Positions 55,512 through 64,000 of a stretch of DNA of 64,000 bases are shown here, piece after piece. Both the position numbers and the translations under genes were made by a program. The stretch spans positions 11,271,001-11,335,000 of the forward strand of contig OZ005621.1 in the NCBI GenBank assembly GCA_963930655.1, given 5' to 3'. Under the pieces are notes generated by a model. That model had not been told where the DNA came from and did no database searches. It worked only from the letters and a program-made list of their open reading frames with translations. The DNA comes from Myrica gale (Eukaryota > Streptophyta > Magnoliopsida > Fagales > Myricaceae). How positions within the stretch are numbered: position 1 is the stretch's first letter; each line of letters starts with the position of its first letter.

Positions 55512-57945
55512 GTGGAGTCGTCTAATACTCCTAACGTGACTACTAGTTCCGAAACGGATATTAATTCAAAGAGACCTCGCATTACGTTTAGTCCAGATGA
55601 TATTGTTGCTGACCCAGGATTACGTAAACCCATTAAAGAATATGATGTTGGGATTAGAGATCAGGTCCGTAGGGAATTTTTGATTAAAGGCCCTTTTCAA
55701 CCGCTAGGCCATGATTTTCCCAAGAAGCAATACGGACAAGAAATGAGGGGTTTTAGGGAGGTATGGTTTAAAGATTTTGATTGGTTGGAATGTAGTGTAT
55801 CAAAGGATGAACCATATTGTCTGTGGTGTTATCTGTTTAGGCGACGTAGAGGACGGCAGGCCGGGGGAGATAAGTTTACATCCGTTGGATTTAGTAACTG
55901 GAAAAAGGCATATGAGGTATTTGGTCAACATGTTAGTGTACATGATAGTGCTCACAATGAAGCTAGAAGACTATGTGAAACACTCGTAAATCAGCGACAA
56001 AGTGTGTCGCATATGTTATCAGCACACGGGCGCGAGGAAGAGAATGCTTATATCATTCGTTTAACAGCGGTTCTATATGCCATTCGTTTTCTTTTGGGGC
56101 AAGGATTAGCTTTTCGTGGTCATGACGAGTCCAGGAGTTCAAGAAAGAAGGACAATTTCCTTGAGCTTTTGAACGTGAAGAAAAGGTTGCTAAGACACTT
56201 AAGACTAATGCTCCTGGAAACAACCAAATGACTTCTCCAAAAGTGCAGAAGGAAATGGTGAGTGCTTGTGCAGCTAAGACCACACTTGCTATCCTTGAAG
56301 AAATTGGAGATGCTTGTTATTCTATTATGGTTGATGACTCTCGAGACAATTCAGTCAAGGAGCAAATGACAGTGGTTTTGAGATTTGTAAACAAGCGTGG
56401 ACAGGTGATTGAAAGGTTTCTTGGCGTGGAACATGTTTCTAATACTTGCTCTGAAACTTTGAAAAAAACTATAGACAAGTTGTTTGCAAGACATGGGTTG
56501 TCAACATCCAGATTGAGAGGTCAAGGGTATGATGGGGCATCAAACATGCGAGGCGAGTTCAATGGCTTGAAGTCGCTCATTTTGAAGGATAATCCTTCTG
56601 CTATCTACATCCATTGTTTTGCTCACCAACTTCAATTGGCTATTGTGACTATTGCACGAGATAACTTGCAAGTTGGTGCTTTTTTTACTCATATTTCCCT
56701 GATTGTGAATATGGTTGGAGCTTCATGTAAAAGAAAAGATGCTCTTCGGGAAAGCTTTCATGAGAAGATAGTGGAACGGTTGGAAAATGGAGAGATTTCT
56801 AGTGGAAGGGGCAAAAATCAAGAAACTAGTCTTGCACGACCAGGTGATTACTATATTTCATTACAATACTAATAGACTTATTGTTTTTTTCTTTGTTTAT
56901 AAATTATAATTCTTATAATATTGCAGGTGACACTCGTTGGGGTTCGTACCACCTTACAATAATCCGTCTCTTTACTATGTGGTTATCAGTATTGGAACTG
57001 TTTGAACACATAAAAAATGATGGTACTCACCACGAAAATAAGTCCAATGCTATGGGTTTGATGGATAAGATGCTAAGTTATGAGTTTGTATTCACTATGC
57101 ATTTATTGAAGAATATAATGGGAATTACAAACGAACTGTCACAGGCCTTACAACGAAAGGGTCAAGACATAATTAATGCTATGGGTTTGGTTGAAATTGT
57201 GAAGGAACAGTTGCAAGAATTTAGAGAAAGAGAATGGGATATATTTTTGGAAGAATTCAATACTTTTTGTGTGGATAATTATGTTAGTGTGCCTAACATG
57301 GAAAACATTGTACTAACTCGTAGTCGTAGGAGGCATGGAGGGCAAACTATTACTTATTTCCATTTTTTTTATGTGGAAGTGTTTTGCCAGGTTATTGATT
57401 TGATCAGTCAAGAGTTGGATAATCGCTTCACATAAGCAGGTACGGAGTTACTTCTTTGCTTAGCATGTCTTGATCCAAAAAACTCGTTCTCAGCGTTTGA
57501 TCATGCTAAGTTACTACGTCTTGCTGAGCTTTATCCAGAAGATTTCAGAGCAGATGACAAGTTGATACTTAAAAATCAGCTTAACACTTATATTAGAGAT
57601 GTTAGAAGAAATGTTGCATTTTCTGGGCTTCAAGATATTGGAAGTATTGCTATGAAGATGGTTGAGACCAAAAAGAATAATTTATTTCCATTAGTTTATC
57701 GACTTGTTGAGTTGTCATTGATCTTACCAGTTGCGACTGCAACCGTTAAAAGAGTGTTTTCTGCCATGAACATTATCAAGAGTGATTTGCGTAATAGCAT
57801 GAGAGATGAATGAATGAATGATTGCATGATAGTGTACATCGAGCATGATGTTTTTATGGATATTGAGAATGAAGCCGTTTTGCAACATTTTCAAAAGATG
57901 CAAAATCGTAGGATGCAATTGTCACCTCTCAGTCTCAGTACATAG
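55512..57945 (+). pseudogene. hAT transposase, TTF-zinc-finger type, decayed
   Basis: The reading frame covers the domains of plant TTF-type hAT transposases: TTF zinc finger (GFREVWFKDFDWLECS, PYCLWCYLFRR), the DUF4371/RNase H-like catalytic core (SIMVDDSRDNSVKEQMTVVL, GQGYDGASNMRGEFNGLKSL, HCFAHQLQLAIV, DTRWGSY) and the C-terminal hAT dimerisation domain (FPLVYRLVELSLILPVATAT, VKRVFSAMNIIKS). A GT..AG intron at about 56842-56926 separates ARPG from DTRWGS. Lesions: no in-frame ATG (the nearest, at 55481, is one frame off); a deletion/frameshift near 56175 in the FLELL region; an in-frame TAA at 57433-57435; an in-frame TGA near 57811 (probably TGG originally). The last codons end at TAG 57943-57945. 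It cannot be active. Confidence 0.92.
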
Positions 57946-58229
57946 CACGCTACATGTATTGTAATATTTTTAATGCTTTTAGTCTTTAATTTTTGATATT
58001 GTAATTGTAAGACAATTTTTAGTATTATAAAGAAAAAAAATTCTTGTCATTTAGTCTTTAGAATTCGACCCCCTGAATTTTAGTCCTGGTTCCGCCACTG
58101 AGCAGAATCTCCCTCCAGAATCACTTTTTGATAGCCATGTTCATGTGCCAGCTTCACACCCAATTTTGCAACCTCCACCTCACCCTCTAGCGGAGTAACA
58201 GAATCCAACAAATGAACCTTAGTACCTTT

Positions 58230-59449
58230 TGTTGGCTTTTGTGCACAATCGAGATTTTGATGATTTCAATAAATGGATGAGTTTACAAAATGGACGTCTT
58301 CAAAGACAAAGACAACTTGACGAAAAGAATCAAACCTTGAAGAAAAAGGAACAAGAAGATGCAAGGAGCTTAAAGTGAAAATTCAAGACCTTAGGGTATA
58401 ATCCTTGTAACTCTTTATTTCACATTTGACAAGGATTTGAATCGCGCACTTGCATATCTTTCAAAACGTCCATAAACCGTTTTAAGTTTTGTTTGAAAGA
58501 TTAAAATGTTTTTATAGGTTTCAAAACATCCCAATCAAACCTCCAAACCTTCATATACTTATGAGAAATATGTCTTCAAAATTGGGTGTTTAAAAGTGGT
58601 CGAAAACCTTGTTTTTAAAAGAACCGGAGCATGATTAAGTTGAGGAGGTCGACCAGCTATTCAAGCGGTCGACCGGTTGGTTTTGATAAAAGAGCCGTTG
58701 AAGCTTTTGACAATATGACCGTTGGGTAACGGTAACTTGAAGCGGTCGACCGGCTCGTTTTAGCAAAAGCTACCAACGGCTATAAACGACTAGTTTTCAT
58801 ATGTGGCCTATAAATAAACCTTCATTTCGTCTAACAAAAAAACCCAACGACCACATATCATTTCTACTACTCGAGAAATATTCTAAACCTTCATATTCTA
58901 TATTTCTCATAACATTCACACAACACACACTTTCATATCCTTTGTCTTTGTGTGAATCAAGAGATAGAGCCTTCCATTTTCATATCTACTCTATCAAGAG
59001 AATTTTTGTTCTTCCATCTACCTATCCAATAGAGGTGTCTTCCTTTAGTGAGGTTGTTCACTAAAGAAGAAGTTTAGAGAGAGTATATCTCAAGCTTAGT
59101 TAGGTTGTGAGTGGTGAGCCCGAAAAACCACTTGGGAGGGTTTGAGTGTTGACCCGGAAAAAACTTGTACGGTTCACTAGCACCCGGAAGCTAGTGTGTA
59201 AAAGCTATTGGAAGATAGTGGAAAACCTCAATGCTTGGTGAAGGAGCTTGAGGGGTGGATGTAGGCGGGTTTGCCGAACCACCTAAAAAATCACGTGTTT
59301 GTTTTCTCTATCCCTACTCTTTACATTTAGCACTTACATACTTGTTATATCATTATACTTGTGCTAAATTAGTATTTACTTTGCAAACACGGTTTTGGGG
59401 GGTTAATATCGAAAAGTTTATAAAACTAATTCACCCCCCTCTTGGGTTG
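58230..59449 (+). mobile_element. Solo copia-type LTR inside the LINE RNase H frame
   Basis: It starts TGTTGGCTTTTGTGCAC and ends TTCACCCCCCTCTTGGGTTG, typical of large plant copia (SIRE/Maximus-like) LTRs, although the last bases are not a perfect CA. CCTTT at 58225-58229 and CCTT at 59450-59453 fit a 5-bp duplication with one base lost; joining across them restores the LINE RNase H frame (SFKIK to GTKVHL). A TATA box (TATAAATA, 58809-58816) marks the expected transcription start. No internal retroelement region is present, so it is a solo LTR from LTR-LTR recombination. The inverted partial copy is at 1-640. Confidence 0.88.
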
Positions 59450-60318
59450 CCTTAATCTTGAAACTAGGACTCACACCTTTGATGTGACCTTCATAATCCC
59501 TCGCAATAGCAGCTATAACTGCAAAATGATCCCGAATAGCAACATCAACGTTGATCTTGATAAAAGCCTCTGGCGGTGGAGTCCAGCTTGGCACCCGAGA
59601 GTGAGAAATGTTATTTTGCCAAGCAATTCCATGTTCAATACTGATGCGTCGCACTCTACTCGATAACTCCTAGACACTAACAAATTTACCATTATGCTCC
59701 AACTGATTTCTAGCAGCCCATGTCAAATCAATAGCATTCAGAGCAAAGAGTTGGAATGAGTGTTGATCTTCTATCGGTATTCCAATGGCTTGGTGCGGAT
59801 GCAATGTCACTTGAACCCATTCTGCTACTGTACCATCTCCAAAAGCCACACTGTTTAATTGCCAATGTGATTCACTCCAAATAGCTCTGCTGTAAGGGCA
59901 CACCAAAAGTAGATGGAGCAGAGTTTCACGATTTTCCCCACACAGCCCACATTTCAGTTGGTCATCTTCCATGTCACAAATCCCAATCCTTTCAGCTACC
60001 TTTACTTTAGTCGGCAATATCTCCCAAGTAATTTTCCATAACAATAGTTTTAGTCTATCGTGTACCATTAATTTCCACAGGTCTTTCCAAAGCTCCAGCC
60101 AAATAGGTCAATTAATAGTCTCCTTTGCTGCAAAATTGCAGAATAAATTGTCTTGACACTAAAAGTGCCCTTATCATCCAACGGCCAGAACATGGAATAA
60201 TCATGGTCCCTCTCATTTATCCTGACCTTTTTTATAGTTGTTACCTATTCAGAAGTAAAAAGATTGTTAAGCAATCCCACATTCCAAGATGAGCCGTCCT
60301 CCAACATTAGGTGTATAA

Positions 60319-61589
60319 AAATTGGGTGTAACGGATTTTCCTCATTATTCAAAAAAAATAAAAAACTCTTAAGATAACAACTAAAATAAAAATCAAAATT
60401 GTGGCTAATAACAAGAACTCTCTCCCTATATAGAGAAATATAATTTTTCAATCACTTGTATGAAAATAAAAATAGTATTGAAAGGTTCGGGCAGTTGAAA
60501 AGCACTGAATATTTATATTATCCTCATACTTCTTTAAAATAATGGTTTTCTTTTTTCCTCAGTTGGTCTCAAGTCATGTATCAACAATGTGTATCATTCA
60601 TTTTTATAGTGAGCACGTCCCTTATGCTCTTTTTTTTTTCTTTTTCTTTTTTCATTTGTTGATCCTATAAGACATTATAGAAGGAAGACTTTGGTTATTG
60701 ATGATGTCAAAAATAACCAATAGCCAGAGCCGATCAAACCTAAAAGGGCACAAAGAGGGGGATAGAGTCGGATGTGAAGATTCTGATGCCTAATTTAGAT
60801 CTCGAGAAGATTTGAATAGTGGAAGAACAATTAAAGCTTAAGAAAATATGAAAGGAGTATCTACCTATTTATATGTGGGGGGATTAGAGTCCTAAGGAGG
60901 ATCTCAGTACCATGAGTATTAGGACTCTTTGAATATCCGAGCGGGAAAGTATGGGGGAAAATTTTTATGTGTGCTAGTCGAGGGCTTTTAATGCGCTTAT
61001 GGACTTAGACGAGACTACAACTGGATTGGTATATTTTTGATGGTCTGGGCCGGTCATATTATGGTTCATCAGTAGTCCTCCCTTTAAACAAAATTAAGTC
61101 AACCAGAATTTTCTGAATTGGTTGCAATCATGGCTCATCGGGTTGGGCCTTTAGGTTCCTAGCATATGAAGAAAACTTCACATTGTGGGCCTTGGACCAT
61201 GGGGTGTGAAGCCTGCCTGATCATGTGGGTGCCCCAGTAACTCGGGGGTTTAGGGATGCGTGTAAGCTGCTGTGTAGATTGCCCAAGCGGTGAGGATTAA
61301 CTGGTTGAAATCAGGCCCTACATGTCTTTGGGTCTCATCTGGCGTTGGCCCAGCTTTGGGATGTCTGAAGCTCGAGGGAGTAGAGGCAAAGAGGCTGGAG
61401 TTGTGAGGCCACGTGTCCAGAATTTGACCCGATCCATTTTGAGCTGTTTGAAATAAAGGAGAGTGTGCAGGTGAGGAGACACTTATCGAGTTGAGTGTTC
61501 TACAAGTCATCAGGCGAGGGTTTAATCATTTCTCCCTGTGGTGTTCAATACCCATTTGTGTTGTTTGCTGTTTGAAATTGTCGCACTGC
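60319..61589. other. Intergenic or transposon-derived region without clear genes
   Basis: No coding feature is supported. The stretch 60690-61130 (GGATTAGAGTCCTAAGGAGG, GACGAGACTACAACTGG) has the look of a retroelement leader or LTR that precedes the protein remnant to the right, but I cannot define LTR ends. Confidence 0.4.
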
Positions 61590-61599
61590 TTCTCGAGAG

Positions 61600-63655
61600 A
61601 TCCGCATTTGATGGTTTCATCTAGTTCGGGGACTGAGGAGGCAGAAGTAGGACTTGCGCGCAAGGGAACACTGTCATTGGCCCTACGGGTGTCAAATCAC
61701 AACTAGACCAATTTAGCCGTATTACTGCTTACTAGGGATGAGAGTGTCTGGACACAAAGAAAGGGTGGTATGTCTCGAGAGGGATGAGATTGTCTTTTTT
61801 GAATATGTATTACATGCGGGAGCCAATTTCTGCTCATTAGGGATATGCATGTATTACACGCAGGAGCCAAATTTCAGCTCACTAAGGATATGCAGCAACT
61901 TTTAATGTGGTTCTCGATGTCTTCCACTCAACTCGCTCCTAACAGCTGGCAATTGGCGCTAAGCTTCTTTGCCTTATGAGAGAAGTTAATTTTTGACGAG
62001 AAGTCTGCTGCTTGGCAAGAATTTGTTTGGTGTTATAAGATTATGACGAGCGAACAAGACATGCATTTCTTTCAAGTACGAGACCCGTGGTATTCTCTCA
62101 AATAACAAGGGTTGGTACAAGAGGTTCTTCTTCGTGTGTGGCGAAGGGTGGGAATATCCTCCGAGGGAAGAAAATCCGGTTAGGGTTCAACAATCCTGGG
62201 GAGTACCTTCAACTAGGTGTAATGCCTCTTACCATCTTACTCTTGCTTTTCTTATGTGTGCTTCGAAATATTTTATCCTTTGGTGGGATGATGTGATATA
62301 GCTCGGGAAACACCAGATCTAAACCTGAGGAAGACTCGCGCATCAAGTGGGCAATGGAAGGCAAGCCTTGAAGCGTGGCTGAGTTGCTGCTGCTACTACT
62401 GGCGGGCTTCAACATGTGAGCCTTTGTAGTCGACTTGTTGACACTGCGTTGGGTTGCTATGACTTGAGACTTTTTGCTGTGATTTGGGTGTGACTTGATC
62501 ATTGAATGGTGTGATCTATTGTATTTGTTATGGTGTGTTGGTCCGTTGTGGCATGTGGGTCTGGGGGTCGGACCATCCTGTGGGTAGTTGACCGTGTTTG
62601 GGACTAAAGCAATTCTATGTTATTTCCAGAAGCAAGGACTAGATGTAAGATGGTTAAGCCTAGAGGGGGTAAGAGAATCAAAGTCGTTCCTAGGGTAAGT
62701 CGAGTCCCACTAGTTCTGGGGCAAAGTCTTCTGGTGCAGTTGTTGTCGAGACTAGGTCTGTTGCGGCTCGTCGAAGGGCAGTGAGCAGCGATGGTGTGGA
62801 GATCATGCACGAAGTTCTTGCTCTTGCTGGTTCCTTGACTGACGGTCACTCTGAGCCCCGGACCCGTTCTCACAAGAGGCTTGCGTTAGTGGACGAGGAT
62901 GAAGAGGAAGAGAGCAAGGATCCTCTCCTTTGCATTGCACGGAAAAGGGCCAGCATGTCACCCGAGCAAAGCAGTAGAGAGCATAAAGGTTTTGTTGGGA
63001 GGTCATCTTCCTCATCCTATAAAGGGTTGTCGTCCTTCAGTTTGGAAGATGGACTGGAAGTTATCAAATGATAAAGCGGGGTGGCTGGGCCTTTTGTAGA
63101 TCCAGCAGGGGCTTCAGAGTTGCCTTCATCTCGTGTGAATTTATTGGAGTGAGCTGGTGTGGAAGGTCCTAGCGTGTCAGGTCCGTCTGGTGCTAGTGTC
63201 TCTCTTTCTCCTATCCTAGAAGCGCTCGAGCAAGTGGAGAAGATGTTGCCAGAATTTTCGTCATTTGCGTCTGCCGTGGGACGGCTACTTCAAGACTTTC
63301 GAACAATTGTCATTAGGCTACAAGCCGAACAGGCTTTTATCTAGACCCAGCGCAATGTCTTTGAAGATTTGCTTTAGGTGTCAGGAAAGGAAGGAGATAA
63401 TATCTTGATCGACCGGGATGGTCGAGGTATTGTGGATATTGTTTGCGCATAGTTTCGTGTCTTGCGGTCGGAAGTCACCAAGTTGAAGTTACAACATGTT
63501 GGTGCAACTAGGAAAAAGGAATTGTCACTCGATATGCACGGCTATCAATCGAGTTGGAGCAGTTATGTGCTGATCGGTTGAGGATGGAGACAGATCTGAA
63601 GGCGAGCCACCTTGAGGCTGACCAGTTGAGAAGGGAAGGGCTAACAAGGAGTTGA
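61600..63655 (+). pseudogene. Decayed plant retroelement-like protein (putative gypsy-type transposon domain)
   Basis: Broken plus-strand frames give MVSSSSGTEEAEVGL, then QLAPNSWQLALSFFAL (near 61930-61975), then NKGWYKRFFFVCGEGWEYPP (62105-62165). This order (QLxPNxW, then KGWKxxFFFVxGxxWEFP) matches the putative gypsy type transposon domain (PF04195) common in plant genomes. Downstream are a basic/acidic linker (RSHKRLALVDEDEEEES, 62850-62925) and a possible coiled coil (ILEALEQVEKMLPEF onward, 63200-63330). Stops interrupt all pieces. A ~45-bp tandem duplication (TGTATTACATGCGGGAGCC / TGTATTACACGCAGGAGCC) sits at 61805-61893. No gag-pol enzymes are seen in the window. Confidence 0.5.
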
Positions 63656-63659
63656 GATA

Positions 63660-64000
63660 GTTGACTAGCACTATAGCATTAATGGTGCACCGTAACATGG
63701 CACTGTAGTATTAAAAGTGTGTGCGGCATTGTAGCATAAATGGTGTACCGTAACATGGGGGTGTACATAACACTATAGCATAAAGGGTGCGCTCGACATT
63801 GTAACATAAAGGGGTGTACGCAGCACTGTAACATAAGGGTGCGCTCGACACTGTTACATAAAGGGGTGCACACAACACTGTAACATAAAAAGGTGCACAC
63901 AACACTGTAACATAAGGGTGTGCTCGGCACTGTAACATAAAGATGTACACAGTACATTGTAACCACTGTAACATAAGGGTACGCTCGGCACTGTAACATA
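63660..64000. repeat. 25-27 bp minisatellite running off the right edge
   Basis: About a dozen units of CACTGTAACATAAGGGTG followed by either CGCTCGA/CGCTCGG or CACACAA/TACGCAG. The two unit types partly alternate, giving a ~52-bp higher-order period. Divergence is higher at the left edge (63660-63780), as usual for an array border. The array continues beyond the window. Confidence 0.9.

Larger units (their letters stand above)
53503..58100 (+). mobile_element. 4.6-kb hAT element inserted in the LINE RNase H frame
   Basis: The ends CAGTGGCGGAAGG and CCTGGTTCCGCCACTG form inverted repeats. Identical 8-bp copies AGCAGAAT lie at 53495-53502 and 58101-58108, which proves a hAT-type insertion into the RNase H codons of the LINE (EGDSA block). 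It contains one transposase gene with decayed frame. The 5' region has a 122-bp tandem duplication and AT-rich repeats. It is the larger relative of the element at 2551-3833, with which it shares the 3' end. Confidence 0.95.
53186..60306 (-). mobile_element. 5'-truncated LINE fragment with RNase H, carrying two later insertions
   Basis: Twelve-base copies TTAGGTGTATAA at 53174-53185 and 60307-60318 flank the unit. The T-run after 53185 is the A-tail of a minus-strand LINE. Removing the hAT (53503-58100) and the LTR (58230-59449) with their target copies leaves ~1.3 kb. It encodes a zf-RVT region (60068-59670: LLLWKITWEILPTKVKVAER, CGLCGENRETLLH) and a plant-type RNase H (KINVDVAIRDHFAVIAA, TPLEGEVEVAKLGVKLAHEHG, VILEGDSA, SWKAVHVSRDANTLVHHLAR). 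The RNase H is read in three blocks: 59654-59451, 58229-58101 and 53502-53273. It differs from the glyoxalase-intron LINEs, which lack RNase H. A stop separates zf-RVT from RNase H; the fragment is inactive. Confidence 0.9.

Noticed and set aside
63679..63999. Long minus-strand open frame of 106 aa
   Set aside because: It is a by-product of the 25-27 bp tandem array; the peptide is itself repetitive.
63660..64000. CRISPR-like repeat-spacer pattern
   Set aside because: Adjacent units are head-to-tail variants of one minisatellite without unique spacers, and the genome is a plant.

Overview
The window is nuclear DNA from a flowering plant, most likely a woody eudicot. The evidence is intron-rich genes with GT..AG introns, plant-type proteins (calreticulin-3 with HDEL, mitochondrial glyoxalase II, a dehydrogenase-reticulon fusion, a type I MADS fragment) and a dense mix of plant transposons. 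I cannot name the species from sequence alone.

Four host genes lie on the minus strand. (1) A type I MADS-like reading frame at 2031-3870 is cut in two by a short hAT element. (2) A 3-beta-hydroxysteroid dehydrogenase/decarboxylase-like protein with a C-terminal reticulon domain has 12 coding exons at 5378-11492 and one in-frame stop before the reticulon part. (3) A mitochondrial-type hydroxyacylglutathione hydrolase (glyoxalase II) has 8 coding exons at 21891-38304; two L1-type LINEs and a TIR element sit in its introns. (4) Calreticulin-3 has 14 coding exons at 44335-51519, with its HDEL signal split between the last two exons. The last three assemble to complete frames of normal family length (580 codons with one stop, 328 aa, 426 aa).

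The rest is layered mobile DNA. Position 1-640 is part of a copia-type LTR, followed by a decayed gypsy integrase. Position 12006-21328 is a complete Mutator-like element (MULE) with ~680-bp terminal inverted repeats and a 9-bp target duplication. It carries a broken transposase (minus strand, from the right TIR) and an intact 164-aa GRF-type zinc-finger/coiled-coil/membrane-anchor gene (plus strand, from the left TIR). The transposase is split by a ~3.5-kb solo gypsy LTR. An almost intact two-ORF LINE (32.0-37.7 kb) lies in glyoxalase intron 1, and a decayed, inverted relative (25.0-28.5 kb) in intron 4. Position 53186-60306 is a three-layer nest: a 5'-truncated RNase H-bearing LINE fragment with a 12-bp target duplication, a 4.6-kb hAT element with a perfect 8-bp duplication inside its RNase H frame, and a 1.2-kb solo copia LTR in the same frame. 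The right end (60.3-64.0 kb) is a decayed plant retroelement-like protein region that runs into a 25-27 bp minisatellite at the window edge.

The strongest candidate for something undescribed is the MULE. Its layout is two genes transcribed inward from long TIRs, like mudrA/mudrB of maize MuDR, but the partner gene is a GRF zinc-finger membrane-anchored protein that is still open while the transposase has decayed.
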